DNA of 64,000 nucleotides from Colwellia psychrerythraea (GTDB taxonomy: Bacteria > Pseudomonadota > Gammaproteobacteria > Enterobacterales > Alteromonadaceae), in assembly GCF_000764185.1 (NCBI RefSeq), contig NZ_JQEC01000002.1, positions 1 through 64,000 of the forward strand. Direction: 5' to 3'. Below, piece by piece: positions 49,140 to 59,414 of this stretch (position 1 is the stretch's first letter; the number at the start of each line of letters is the position of its first letter). The notes below the pieces were generated by a model, which was not told the DNA's origin, ran no database searches, and saw nothing but the letters and a program-made list of their open reading frames with translations. A program made the position numbers and the translations under genes.

Positions 49140-50747
49140 TTATATACTGAAGGTCTGAGCTGATATAGCCGTTAAACTAGCAAGCGCATTATTCCGGCCT
49201 CTTTCTTTCGCTTTATATAAAGCTTCATCCGCGGCCGCAATAAGACTACTGGGATCACTCCCTTTTTGCGGAATGAGCGTGCAATAGCCAATACTAATGG
49301 AGACTACAGGTCCAACCGGAGAAAACTCATGTTTAATGTTTAATGCTTCAATGGACTTTAGACAGCGCTGTGCAATTAGTTCAACATTATGCGTATCAAG
49401 TAAAACAAAGGCGAACTCTTCACCACCATACCTGGCAACCATATCAACGGCACGATTAACCTGCTCTTTTAGACAAGCACCAACCTTTTTCAAACATTCG
49501 TCACCAGCCAGATGACCATAATTATCATTGTATGCTTTGAAAAAATCGATATCGATTAACAAAAAGGAAACCGATGACTCTTGTCTGATGGCTCGCAACC
49601 ATTCTCTATCTAAAAACTCATCCATAAAGCGACGATTGGCAATACCTGTTAAACCATCAATTCTTGATAGCTTTTTTAATCTCTTATTAGCTTTATTCAG
49701 TTCATTGGTTTTTTCAATAACAATACTTTGCACTAAAAAAGCTTGTTTGGTAATACTACGAATATAAACAGTGATAAAGAAGGTAAAGATAATACCGGCA
49801 CTTAAAACAAACAAAGGTAATATACTTCGCCTTACCGAGATATAACTTTGTGTGGGCGAGCCGATCAAGCTCCATTTTCGTCCCAAAATTTCAGGCAGTG
49901 CTTTTGTATAGCTAATATCTTTCTTAATGGTAAAGCCAGTTGATGAACTATGGCTATAAAGTAAATCAACCTTGCTTGGCTCAGTATCATCAACCACTTC
50001 AATAGCTAAGCCCAACAATTCATCATTCAGGGTTGAGCTAGCAAATATATCAGCGATTCGATATACCCCTAGAATAAAGCCCTGTAGGTTTTGTTTACGC
50101 TTAGCTAAAGTACTTGGCTGACCTTTATATATAGGTAAAAAAGCTAAAAAAGCTTTTTCCTTACTGTGCTCTTGCACTAACATAATGCTAGCTGTGGCTT
50201 GTGCTTTGGCACTGTCGCGGGACTTCTCTAACGTCTCTCGTCTGGTAACATTAGATGCTAAATCAAAACCAAACGCAGTCTCATTGCCCACTAACGGCTC
50301 AACATAGTAAACCGGAAAGTATTCAGCTCTTTGCTGGGCGACCGTCATATAACCTTGCGATTTTCGCTCAGTAAACTCAAAATCAGCAAAACTTTTTCTT
50401 AACTCATTTTCAAAAGCTTGTCTTTGAGCATGAGGGACACGTGGCACCCACTCTAACGCTTGAATATCATTATGACGGTTTAAGGTTTTTCTCGCTTGCG
50501 TAGTAAATGCATGAAAATCGGGGGTTGATTCTTGGCTAAATAAAGTTGCTAAGGTATATAGTGCCTCTATATTTATTTCTATTTCGCGAGATAATGAAGC
50601 AGCACGTTCATCAATATCTTTTTGAAATTCACTAACAATAGCTTTCTCTTCTATATTGTATAGGAACCACCCACTGAATAATGAAAATAATATACCGCAA
50701 ATCATGACAAAAATTTGCATTGCTGCGCTGTTAGCTTTTAAAGCCAT
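49140..50747 (-). CDS. Membrane diguanylate cyclase with CHASE sensor domain
   Basis: Makes cyclic di-GMP. The 535 residues run membrane segment (about 10-30), periplasmic CHASE domain (about 75-280; ALEWVPRVPHAQRQAFE, YFPVYYVEPLVGNETAFGFDL), second membrane segment (about 305-328), short coiled coil, and GGDEF domain (about 365-525). The active site reads RYGGEEFAFVLL. An RxxD inhibitory site (RAVD) lies five residues before GGEEF, so product inhibition is likely. The CHASE domain senses an unknown small molecule. It stands alone on the minus strand. Confidence 0.94.
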   Translation of the reverse strand: MALKANSAAMQIFVMICGILFSLFSGWFLYNIEEKAIVSEFQKDIDERAASLSREIEINIEALYTLATLFSQESTPDFHAFTTQARKTLNRHNDIQALEWVPRVPHAQRQAFENELRKSFADFEFTERKSQGYMTVAQQRAEYFPVYYVEPLVGNETAFGFDLASNVTRRETLEKSRDSAKAQATASIMLVQEHSKEKAFLAFLPIYKGQPSTLAKRKQNLQGFILGVYRIADIFASSTLNDELLGLAIEVVDDTEPSKVDLLYSHSSSTGFTIKKDISYTKALPEILGRKWSLIGSPTQSYISVRRSILPLFVLSAGIIFTFFITVYIRSITKQAFLVQSIVIEKTNELNKANKRLKKLSRIDGLTGIANRRFMDEFLDREWLRAIRQESSVSFLLIDIDFFKAYNDNYGHLAGDECLKKVGACLKEQVNRAVDMVARYGGEEFAFVLLDTHNVELIAQRCLKSIEALNIKHEFSPVGPVVSISIGYCTLIPQKGSDPSSLIAAADEALYKAKERGRNNALASLTAISAQTFSI

Positions 50748-50920
50748 TTAAGATCCTTAGTTAACTTCGTCCCTACCACTATCTATATTATGAGGTCAAC
50801 AACCGTTATATTGTCAGTCCATAATTAAAAAGTACTTTTAGGGTGATGGCGTTTAGCTGAGAGTATTCATGAGGGATATTAATAACATATTGGTAAGAGC
50901 ACAAGGTCATAGCATTAAAT

Positions 50921-51150
50921 AACCTGAACTCTAGATAAGCAGCATTTACTCAATATTCTCCTTTATCCAATCCTAAGCGTTAAAACGTCGATAAATAACT
51001 AGTTATTCATAAACCTTTGGCCTTGATAGTCGAATAAATTTAAAAATTGATAGAGTATATCGCTATTTAATCCGATAAATTTTATTTTTAATAACCGTAA
51101 ACTGTTGTTTTTACTTAAACATCAAGCACTCATTATCCAGAGTTCAGATT
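50921..51150. repeat. Region bounded by an 18-bp imperfect inverted repeat
   Basis: The arms AACCTGAACTCTAGATAA and TTATCCAGAGTTCAGATT match at 16 of 18 positions when one is reversed. The roughly 190 bases between them are AT-rich and non-coding. A small non-autonomous element with terminal repeats is one reading; chance or a long-range hairpin is another. Confidence 0.35.
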
Positions 51151-51169
51151 AAATATAATTAACAATAAC

Positions 51170-51215
51170 ACCATGAGTAATTAAAACTCTTTTGTGCATT
51201 TAAATTACTCATGGT
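51170..51215. terminator. Hairpin after the giant ATPase gene
   Basis: Perfect 13-bp inverted repeat ACCATGAGTAATT / AATTACTCATGGT with a 20-base loop, 25 bases past the stop at 51241. It lacks a good T tract on the minus strand, so it may act in mRNA stability or factor-dependent termination. Confidence 0.5.
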
Positions 51216-51240
51216 TGAATTTTGCTAAGGTAATATGTTT

Positions 51241-54200
51241 TTATTCAGTTTGAACTGTACTAGGGTAATCATCAAGACATTGTGTTAGGCAATCTTCCAC
51301 TGAGCTTTGGATGCTTACAGAGAGCTCTCGACTTATCTTTTGAATGTCATTTTCTGATACTTGCAAACTTGCTTGAACATCAGGGTTTGATATCTGCGAG
51401 TTATCCTGAGCGAACATACTCATAGCACTTTTATCTTGGACAGCTTCTACTAGCGGGACCAAAAACGATTCTAAATCCTGGCTAAATTGTGATAGAACTT
51501 GTTGCAGTTCATCATTGTCAGTTTTTTCAATATTAACCTGTAACTTTAAAGCCGATAATGTTTCATTCAATCGTTGAAAGTCATCCGATTGAGGCTGTAC
51601 TAATGCATCACCTATCTTAGACAACCCTTGTTGTAATAAGGATATTTGACTGGCGATATTAGCGATTGGATTATCACTATCACCAAGGTTTTGATGACGC
51701 ACATAATCAGCTTTTATTTGCTGCCAACGGGTAAGTTGCTCATCAGTTTGTGTTTCTCTAAGCTCAGCTAATTTTAATAAATTCTCTTCAGCGCCTACCG
51801 TTAAGGTTTGCGCTTCACCACGATAATGATCCTCAATAAGTGACTCTACTTCGTCATCGGTCATCACAGGTACAACTTTTTCGACCATTTTGTTCATGTT
51901 ACGATAACTACCTTGCAGCTTAAATGGTGGCTCAGTGCGGTACTTATCATCTTGTGCTGCTGAAGCAATATACTGTTCATTAGCTTTTAAAACGGTTTGC
52001 TGAATTTTGCGCATACGCTGTATCACCGCAATGATTTCATTTACTTCAGCTTGCGAATAATTATGTTTTAATTCGGTGGTTGCTAAGGGCTCACCATCAG
52101 CCATTTTAACTAATTGATATAAATCACTCATGTCTCGGGTAGCAAGCGGAGCGATATAAGCATTACTGGTTAAACTGTTCTCAATAAAACTCAATGAAAA
52201 CTCTTGTTCTCGGCCACTTAAGGTATCACCTAAATTATAAATATCGGCACGGTTTGCCAGCATATCAGGAATACTGAACGCTTCTCCCGATTCGGTATAA
52301 GGATTACCTGCCATCACTACGGCGAATTTTTTACCGCGCATATCATAAGTTTTACTTACCCCATTCCAAACACCATCAACTTTTCTGGAGCCATCACAAA
52401 GCGAAATAAATTTTTGTAAAAACTCAGGATTAGTATGTTGAATATCATCCAAATACAGCATGACATTGTTACCCATTTCAAAGGATAAATTGATTTTTTC
52501 AATTTCATTACGTGCTGTTGAATTTGTTGCTTGGTCGGGATCCAACGATACTTGCTCATGACCAATTGACGGACAATTGATCTTAAAAAACGTCATACCT
52601 AATTTACTAGCCACATATTCAATTAACGTTGTTTTACCATAACCTGGCGGAGAAATAAGTAATAATAAACCCATTAAATCAGAGCGTTTTTTACTGCCAG
52701 CAGCGCCAATTTGTTTTGCCAAATTAGCACCAATAATTGGAAAGTAAACATCATTGATGAGCTTATTACGTACAAATGATGATAAAGCACTTGGTTTGAA
52801 TTGCTCTAGTTTCAAACGTTGCTTTTGCTCGGTTAATACCTGTTGTTTTTGTTGATTAAATTGACTAAATGCAACGACGTCTTGCAAGCTAAATTTACGT
52901 AATCGCGTAATAAATTCTTGATAGCTGAATGTTAGTTTTCTGTCATTAATACGTGAATGTTGACCTAATAAATCATTAACCTCACCATGGGTATCAGCAC
53001 TTGATGAATAAAACTTCAGCTCCGCTTCTAGTGTTATCAACGTAGCTGCTTCGATTAATAGCTCAATATCCGAAGTGAGCTGTTGTGAAACAGAAAAAGA
53101 CTGTAACCAAGCAAGATATAACTGATATTTTTGCTGTAATGTACCGCAAGCATTAACAGCAGAAGTAACTTGTTGTTGTAAGCTCTTATGTTTTAATTGG
53201 TTTTTTAACTGCTTTACTAATGCTTCAGTGCTGTCCTTAACAACGAACTCAGCCCGAGCATTACCTAGCTCTTCAATTAAATAATCAGCGGCTAATGACG
53301 TATCGCAGAAAAGCCATTCTTGTTCCGTAACTAAGGCATTAAAAGCATCACTTAGCTCTTGGTTTAACTGTTGACGCAGATCACTGTGACCAAAAGTCTG
53401 TTCCATTAAATGCAAGTTATGACAACGATTTACCAGATCATTAGTGCCTTGCTTATCAAGTTTGCTAAAATAATAGATCACCGCAAGTCTTCGCTCTAGC
53501 GCGCCATAAGCAAGTAGGCCGATTGATTCACGTAAAGTTAATAGTTTACTTAAGATCAGCGCTGCATCGGCGTCATGAACACCTTTATCATAACCTTCTT
53601 GGTACCTTGGCTCTGCAGCTTTGCGAACTAATTCAACAAGACTGTTATCTTTATTAGCACTCGTTAACTCAGCAATGGCACTAGGTCCTTTAGCTTCAGC
53701 AGAAAACAATAAGCTAGCTGCTAAGTATTCCCCTCGATAAACCTCACTATTTTCTGAAATTAATGCCTGTTGCCATAAATGTTGTGTACCAGCAAAGAGT
53801 TGCTCGGGTAATGATTCAAAATAATCACTACCGCTGATGTGCAACAACATGGCGTCATCGCGAGGTAATAAAGTTAATTCGAGTGCTTGACGATTTACTG
53901 AGAATTGATGCTCACCAATTTTAACCAAGCTGCCATCAGCTGAATAAATATCGGTTTTATCGCGTAGGGCGCGAATACCTTGTTCTTTGGCATTCTTAAG
54001 CTGTGCCTCAATATCATCAGCGCGAACATTATCATCTAATTCACGCAACTGTTCGATAAGTTGTCGTAATTTAGCGACCATGGCATCGGCGGCAAAATAA
54101 CTATTTAATGCGTCTTGATCAGACAATGATTGACTACGTCGACTTACACCAGCCAATATACGCCCTGCCGCCGTCATTAAGTTCAAGCAGCGACGTTGTT

Positions 54201-56496
54201 GGGCATCCATAAGTTGTTGCTTATGTTGCTCAAAGTTATCGTAAATTTCATCGCGTTTAGCGAGGATCTCAGCATAAAAATCATCATAGTCACTAAATTG
54301 ACTTTCAAGATCTTCTAGCTGGATCAATAACTGCGATAATTGTTGTTCACAGCGTTGCGGAGTATCGCTAGCATTTAGTGCGCTAGTAACACTCTGACTG
54401 AGCAATTTAAAACGTGCACCAAATTCTGCTTTTGCCTCTTCACTACCTACACTTTTTGCAGCTAGATCAGCGCTGGCTTTAACGCGATTGATTTGGCTGA
54501 AAACACTAGAGATTTCTTCTAAGATGCGAGTACGTTGCCTACTATCTTCTATTTCTAGAGACAACATAGTGTGATTGAGTAATTCTAAGCCGGTAACCAG
54601 TTCGTCAATGGCTAAACGAATGGGTTTTAACACACTGATTGATTCAGCTTGTTCAACGGCTTGCGCGAGCTGACTGATCTTATTTTGATAAGGAGCTAAC
54701 GCGGCCTCTTTTTGTAAGAAGTCCGCCGTTGCTTGGCTTAGTGTTAATGAAAGTTGCTCAACTTGCTGGGCAATATCTTCAATTTTAGCAAGATCAATAT
54801 AACGTAATTCTTTGTGAGAAATTAGCTCACCTTTAAACGCCGACAACTCAGTAAGTTGTTGCACAAACTCTGTAGCATTATCAAAGTCAGCCTTAGTCGA
54901 TATTTGCGCTAAGCGGTTAAATTTTTCTTTGGCTTGTAACATCACCTCATCAGATTTCGCCTTAATACTGGTTACTTTCTCAAATTCATCCAGAACTAAC
55001 TCTGAGGTCAAGATTACTTGTTTAAGTAGCGTATTTAATGATGCTAATTGCGGATCGGTTAACCAATGATATTTATCAAGCAGTTGTCCTGACTCTTTAA
55101 CCAAATCATTAAAATGATAAGCACTAGGCTCTTTAATTGCCATCAGCTTGGCAACACTATACAAATCTGAAATACCACGAACTAATTCAGGGTTGCCTAT
55201 TTTGCCAAAAAAACTATTATCTTCTGGCTGCTCACTGGCATATTCCTCACTACAAAAAGGTGTTTGCCATATTTGCATGGCATGTACCCGTGAGGGCTCA
55301 GCCTCTGCACTAAAAACCACGGCACGGCCGTTGTTATAAAAACTTTGCCCGTGACCATAAATAGGGTTTTGCAAAGTACGGGTAATAAGATTGTAACCAA
55401 ACAAGGCATACTGCCCTTCGTTTGGCTCATAGAAGGTATATAAATAGTCTTCACCATTGGGTGATTTAACTACTCGGTGTAACTGCAAATCTTCAGCGCT
55501 GTCGTCAAAGCTTTTATGTTCACCACTTTGTAAATAGTAACCACCAGGAAAAATAATACCGTGATCTTCTGGTAGTTGAATACAAGCATGAGCAATAGCA
55601 TCTTGGCGTAAAACGTTTTGAGTTTTACAGTTAAATATTAGATGACGGGTTTGCTGCTCACGATAGGGCTTAATCTTTAATAAAATGAGCTCCCCTACTT
55701 TGGCGAACTGAATATCAGCGTCATCTAGCGATTGATGTTCATCATCAACCTTTTCAGAATAGATGCCTTGACCATTTTCAGTATTATTCTCTACTTTTAA
55801 GGTAATTGAACCACCAATAGATTCAACAAATAAGGTATCAAACAAGTTAAAGTGTGGGTGTTTACCTTGCTCTTGTTGTTCACGAGTAACTTTTTGCCAC
55901 TCAAAATCAAAGTTTTCCGCCTTTTTAATATCTCGTTCACCACGATTATCAATGTATTTAACTTGCTGATTTGCATCGATGCCCCAGCGAAACACGCGAA
56001 TATCATCTATACGTTCGCCAATTCTAAAAATAGCAAACACATTACTACCTTGACGATAAACATGAGTAAGAAAGGTTTTTTTGTAATAAGTATAAAGCTC
56101 ATCAAAGTCACGGACAAACTCAGGTTCAGCTAAAAAACTAGCTTCAATAGGTACATCAATTATTTCAACATCACCGTCACTATCTTTAATTTGATGCAAA
56201 CTAAAAACATCCGCAACGGTAATGTTTCGTTTTAACCCTAAAAATACGTTATAGCCAAAAAGTAAGGTATCACCTATGGCAGCAATATCTCTAGCAACAC
56301 AGTTATGCTCGGTGCGTACTCTTACTCGAGCATCCACTTTCATATCAGTCGAACCAAAGGTAGCAATCCTATCAGCATTAAGTTGCTTAAGCTGGGTATT
56401 AAGATCGCTGCCTAGCCCATCTAAACGACGCTGAATTAGTTCAAACGAACCACCTTCAGCAACAGCCTGATTAGTGACACTTTCCTGATCTGCCAT
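51241..56496 (-). CDS. Giant AAA ATPase of the DUF3686 'DNA repair ATPase' type, in a flotillin operon
   Basis: A protein of about 1750 residues. The N-terminal third is beta-rich and matches, from memory, DUF3686 ATPases (RTEHNCVARDIAAIGDTLLFG near 65, then a propeller-like series). The middle (about 480-1000) is long coiled coil. An AAA domain follows: Walker A GYGKTTLI at about 1289, Walker B MLYLDDIQHTNPEF, sensor VVMAGNPYTESGEAF, and SIPDMLANRADI. These features resemble MoxR-like ATPases. A helical tail closes the protein. No signal peptide is seen, so it is cytoplasmic. The frame extends to 56508, but ATG 56496 has GGAG six bases upstream. It is the third gene after a YqiJ-like protein and flotillin. 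The DNA repair label is historical; function is unproven. Confidence 0.85.
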   Translation of the reverse strand: MADQESVTNQAVAEGGSFELIQRRLDGLGSDLNTQLKQLNADRIATFGSTDMKVDARVRVRTEHNCVARDIAAIGDTLLFGYNVFLGLKRNITVADVFSLHQIKDSDGDVEIIDVPIEASFLAEPEFVRDFDELYTYYKKTFLTHVYRQGSNVFAIFRIGERIDDIRVFRWGIDANQQVKYIDNRGERDIKKAENFDFEWQKVTREQQEQGKHPHFNLFDTLFVESIGGSITLKVENNTENGQGIYSEKVDDEHQSLDDADIQFAKVGELILLKIKPYREQQTRHLIFNCKTQNVLRQDAIAHACIQLPEDHGIIFPGGYYLQSGEHKSFDDSAEDLQLHRVVKSPNGEDYLYTFYEPNEGQYALFGYNLITRTLQNPIYGHGQSFYNNGRAVVFSAEAEPSRVHAMQIWQTPFCSEEYASEQPEDNSFFGKIGNPELVRGISDLYSVAKLMAIKEPSAYHFNDLVKESGQLLDKYHWLTDPQLASLNTLLKQVILTSELVLDEFEKVTSIKAKSDEVMLQAKEKFNRLAQISTKADFDNATEFVQQLTELSAFKGELISHKELRYIDLAKIEDIAQQVEQLSLTLSQATADFLQKEAALAPYQNKISQLAQAVEQAESISVLKPIRLAIDELVTGLELLNHTMLSLEIEDSRQRTRILEEISSVFSQINRVKASADLAAKSVGSEEAKAEFGARFKLLSQSVTSALNASDTPQRCEQQLSQLLIQLEDLESQFSDYDDFYAEILAKRDEIYDNFEQHKQQLMDAQQRRCLNLMTAAGRILAGVSRRSQSLSDQDALNSYFAADAMVAKLRQLIEQLRELDDNVRADDIEAQLKNAKEQGIRALRDKTDIYSADGSLVKIGEHQFSVNRQALELTLLPRDDAMLLHISGSDYFESLPEQLFAGTQHLWQQALISENSEVYRGEYLAASLLFSAEAKGPSAIAELTSANKDNSLVELVRKAAEPRYQEGYDKGVHDADAALILSKLLTLRESIGLLAYGALERRLAVIYYFSKLDKQGTNDLVNRCHNLHLMEQTFGHSDLRQQLNQELSDAFNALVTEQEWLFCDTSLAADYLIEELGNARAEFVVKDSTEALVKQLKNQLKHKSLQQQVTSAVNACGTLQQKYQLYLAWLQSFSVSQQLTSDIELLIEAATLITLEAELKFYSSSADTHGEVNDLLGQHSRINDRKLTFSYQEFITRLRKFSLQDVVAFSQFNQQKQQVLTEQKQRLKLEQFKPSALSSFVRNKLINDVYFPIIGANLAKQIGAAGSKKRSDLMGLLLLISPPGYGKTTLIEYVASKLGMTFFKINCPSIGHEQVSLDPDQATNSTARNEIEKINLSFEMGNNVMLYLDDIQHTNPEFLQKFISLCDGSRKVDGVWNGVSKTYDMRGKKFAVVMAGNPYTESGEAFSIPDMLANRADIYNLGDTLSGREQEFSLSFIENSLTSNAYIAPLATRDMSDLYQLVKMADGEPLATTELKHNYSQAEVNEIIAVIQRMRKIQQTVLKANEQYIASAAQDDKYRTEPPFKLQGSYRNMNKMVEKVVPVMTDDEVESLIEDHYRGEAQTLTVGAEENLLKLAELRETQTDEQLTRWQQIKADYVRHQNLGDSDNPIANIASQISLLQQGLSKIGDALVQPQSDDFQRLNETLSALKLQVNIEKTDNDELQQVLSQFSQDLESFLVPLVEAVQDKSAMSMFAQDNSQISNPDVQASLQVSENDIQKISRELSVSIQSSVEDCLTQCLDDYPSTVQTE

Positions 56497-56518
56497 GTGA
56501 AACTCCATGAGGTGAATA

Positions 56519-56547
56519 CAGCCATCACCTTTTAATGATGATGGCTG
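56519..56547 (-). promoter_or_regulatory. Hairpin just upstream of the giant ATPase start
   Basis: CAGCCATCA pairs with TGATGGCTG around an 11-base loop, in the mRNA leader between the flotillin stop (56650) and the ATPase start, ending about 23 bases before the ATG. It could tune expression relative to flotillin by processing or attenuation. There is no T tract. Confidence 0.45.
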
Positions 56548-56649
56548 TTTCCTTTAATTTTATTTAAGGTTAATTTATACCAAGTGCATTAATTAGTATT
56601 AACTTTATTGAAGCTGTATTCGAGTAAATAACACTCTTTGGCTTAAGGC

Positions 56650-58632
56650 CTACTTAGCATCAGAGGTTTGTTTACCGGCAAGATTTAATAAACTTGCTAG
56701 TGCACCTTTTTGTGAATCATCGGCATTATTTAACGTTGATAATAACTTTGTCATGCTGATATTTTTGATGGTTTCACTTGATGCTGCTGCACCGCCAAGT
56801 ACACCTTTTAGATCTTCAACGATATTACGCTCACCATTGAGATGATCTTTAAATAAAGCTTGCACTGTCTCACTTTCATTAACCAATCCATCAAGTGATT
56901 TACCCACAGTAATTGATTTCATAAATTGGCGTAAGAACTCCCCGTCACCACCCATAATGTTAATATTGGCATCTTGTAAAGCTGTACCTAATACTTCAGC
57001 TTGCTTCTCAGCTAAATCAACACTGTTATCAAGTTTAGCTAAGGTTAATTCTCGTTCTTGATTTAAACGCAAACCAAAGGTCTCAAATTCACGCGCCTGC
57101 TCAGACATAGCATTAAGCACTTCTTGTTTTTCACGTAAACCGGTAGCTTCTGCTAGGGATTTTTCTTCAATACCTTTAGCTTCTGCCGTTAGTTTAAGCT
57201 CTAATGTTTTCGCTTCAGCCTCACCTTGTCTTTCTTGTGCATCTGCTTGGGCTAAAGTGACCTGTGCTTCAGCTAACCCCATTGAAGCGGATTCAGCCTG
57301 ATTACCTTCTGCCAATATCTTCTTAGACTCTGCTTGTTTACTCGCGGCTTGTAATTCAGCTTCAGCAATAGTTTGCATTTTACGCGCTATATGTTCAGCA
57401 GCCTGCTCTTCCGCTTTTGCTGCTTCAATATCCTTCACTAATGCTTCTTCAGCTTCAGCCTGGGCTCTGATCACTTGCTCATCTTTCAATCGGTTTGCTA
57501 GAGAAACGACCCGTAAATCCTTAATCAGCTCTTCTTCTTGCGCAACACTTTTTTCAACTGAAATTCTTTCTCTTTGCACTTCGGCAATATTTTTCCTTTC
57601 TACCTCAAGCGCCTTTTCTTTATCTATACGTAAGGTTTCTACTTCTTTTTCTCTGTCTATCTGCTCTACTTGGCGTGCTCGCGTTACTTTTTCTTCTTCA
57701 ATAGCTACCGCACGTAATTTATTTTGCTCAGCAATATCAGCTTCACGTTGTTTATTCTGCTCTGCTACGGCAACTACTTGCTCCGTAGCAATACGTGCCT
57801 GTTCAGACTTACTCAGCTCTTCTTGCACAACTTTAGCAGTCTCAGCTTCTTCACGTGCTCTAACTGTTGCTATCTCTCGCTCTTGTTTCGCCTTGGCATC
57901 TGCTAACTGGCGATCAAGCTCTAACCCTTTTTCATCGGCTTCAATATCTTGACGCTTGATGCGAATTTCTTCTTGGCGCTTTAAGTCATTCGTTTCAACA
58001 CTTTGCTGGGCGGTAAGTTCGGTAATACGACGAATACCCTCGGCATCCATAATGTTGTTTGGATCTAGATCATGAATTGATGTTTGCTCTAAGAAATCGA
58101 TAGCAACATCTTCTAATACATAACCTGATAAGTCTTGTCCTATCACTTCTTTGATCTTGTCTCTAAAGCTATTTCTCTGGGTAAATAGCTCAGTAAAATC
58201 TAATTGTTTACCAACCGTTTTAAGTGCCTCAGAAAACTTAGCTTCGAACAATTCTTGTAAAGTTTCAGGATAAGAAGAACGTTCACAACCAACTTGCTTA
58301 GCAACACGCAAAATATCCTCTTTGGTTTCATTAACACGAATATAAAAGGTAATAATGATGTCGGCTCGAATATTATCTTGGCAAATAAGTCCTGATCTGC
58401 CTTTTCGTTCAAGCATCATGCGCTTGGTTGAGATATCCATAACTTCTTTTTTATGAATTATAGGAATAACCATACCGCCGGTAGTACTAATTTCGGGCTC
58501 TGCACGTAATTTATTAATAATAAGTGCTTGTCCCTGCTCAACTTTGTTATAAAATTTTGCGACCATAATCAATAGTGAAAAGACGAATAATGCGCCTAAG
58601 CCAATCGCTAAATAAAGTGGTTCCATTACCAT
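56650..58632 (-). CDS. yqiK: Flotillin (YqiK type), SPFH domain protein
   Basis: The 660-residue protein has an N-terminal hydrophobic segment (about 5-24), an SPFH/band-7 domain (about 30-200; GMVIPIIHKKEVMDISTKRM), and a very long Ala/Glu-rich coiled coil (about 200-480). The oligomerising C-terminal part includes GLRLNQERELTLAKLDNSVD. The coiled-coil section is longer than in many flotillins. Such proteins assemble into membrane microdomain scaffolds. It lies between the YqiJ-like gene (upstream) and the giant ATPase (downstream), all on the minus strand, as one operon. Confidence 0.92.
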   Translation of the reverse strand: MVMEPLYLAIGLGALFVFSLLIMVAKFYNKVEQGQALIINKLRAEPEISTTGGMVIPIIHKKEVMDISTKRMMLERKGRSGLICQDNIRADIIITFYIRVNETKEDILRVAKQVGCERSSYPETLQELFEAKFSEALKTVGKQLDFTELFTQRNSFRDKIKEVIGQDLSGYVLEDVAIDFLEQTSIHDLDPNNIMDAEGIRRITELTAQQSVETNDLKRQEEIRIKRQDIEADEKGLELDRQLADAKAKQEREIATVRAREEAETAKVVQEELSKSEQARIATEQVVAVAEQNKQREADIAEQNKLRAVAIEEEKVTRARQVEQIDREKEVETLRIDKEKALEVERKNIAEVQRERISVEKSVAQEEELIKDLRVVSLANRLKDEQVIRAQAEAEEALVKDIEAAKAEEQAAEHIARKMQTIAEAELQAASKQAESKKILAEGNQAESASMGLAEAQVTLAQADAQERQGEAEAKTLELKLTAEAKGIEEKSLAEATGLREKQEVLNAMSEQAREFETFGLRLNQERELTLAKLDNSVDLAEKQAEVLGTALQDANINIMGGDGEFLRQFMKSITVGKSLDGLVNESETVQALFKDHLNGERNIVEDLKGVLGGAAASSETIKNISMTKLLSTLNNADDSQKGALASLLNLAGKQTSDAK

Positions 58633-58754
58633 GTGTATATCCTCTTATTAAACTAGTGCCACAGCTTTGTGGCGAAAACTTTGTTGTTATTAAATATGTT
58701 GAATGTGTTTCAAACTTACGCTGACAAAAAATTTTAACGGCTGTTGATAAAGAG

Positions 58755-59414
58755 TTACAGCAACTCTTCAGGAAAAGGCGCGACAATATAACTATGACTG
58801 CCTTTACTATATTCAATGAGTAGTACCTTATCTCCCATGCTGAGTCTGTGCTCAGGATCACAACGCACATCTAATAAGATTTCAGCACCTTCGTTAAGTA
58901 CTTTTGCTTGACCAAAAGTTTCAGTAACTTTACCTGTAGCTATAGTGGCATCACTACCAACTAAGTTATGACTTGAGATGGTTTCAATACTAACGAACAT
59001 GCCTTTGAGGGGACGGATAAGGAAACCGGTAATAGGTAGGGAGATGAAAAAAATCAGTACAGTACTTACACTGCCAAGTAGATAATACAACCAAGCACTA
59101 TCAAGCAGAACAAAGGCATAAAGCTGTAAATAAATGCTAATTAACCAACTAATTAAACAGATAATACTGATGACTAAGGTAAAGGGCACACTGGTTAAAC
59201 CAAAAGTGAGTAATAGCCCAGCTAAACCACCAAAACCTGCGCTTAGATCTGTATCAAGATCTGCCTCAACGTCAACATCGAGATCGGCATCAGGGGTAAG
59301 GTCTAAATCTATTATCCCCAACATGCCAACTAGCCAATAAATGGCAACAATACCAAGTAAAGTGGAGTAAATAACGGTAGGGAATTGGCCAGCTATGTAT
59401 AGCAGTTGTTCCAT
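58755..59414 (-). CDS. yqiJ: YqiJ/NfeD-like inner membrane protein with OB-fold domain
   Basis: The 219 residues hold a first membrane segment (about 8-30), an Asp-rich loop (LDLTPDADLDVDVEADLDTD), and two or three further membrane segments (about 62-135). A C-terminal OB-fold-like domain of about 75 residues follows (LVGSDATIATGKVTETFGQA, then HRLSMGDKVLLIEYSKG). NfeD-like proteins pair with flotillins throughout bacteria and are thought to regulate or anchor them. It is the first gene of the operon, about 120 bases before flotillin. Confidence 0.85.
   Translation of the reverse strand: MEQLLYIAGQFPTVIYSTLLGIVAIYWLVGMLGIIDLDLTPDADLDVDVEADLDTDLSAGFGGLAGLLLTFGLTSVPFTLVISIICLISWLISIYLQLYAFVLLDSAWLYYLLGSVSTVLIFFISLPITGFLIRPLKGMFVSIETISSHNLVGSDATIATGKVTETFGQAKVLNEGAEILLDVRCDPEHRLSMGDKVLLIEYSKGSHSYIVAPFPEELL

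Larger units (their letters stand above)
50748..51240. other. Intergenic region with inverted repeats, no gene seen
   Basis: This 493-base stretch holds no convincing coding frame. It has two notable repeats. One is a long-range inverted pair (50921-50938 and 51133-51150, 16 of 18 bases matching, core CTGAACTCT / AGAGTTCAG). The other is a local 13-bp inverted repeat (51170-51182 with 51203-51215) just past the end of the giant ATPase gene. The left part should contain the promoter of the diguanylate cyclase. Confidence 0.55.

Noticed and set aside
58547-58870. A 107-codon minus-strand frame between flotillin and the YqiJ-like gene
   Set aside because: Overlaps both real genes in another frame and contains no domain; the part unique to it is the short spacer.
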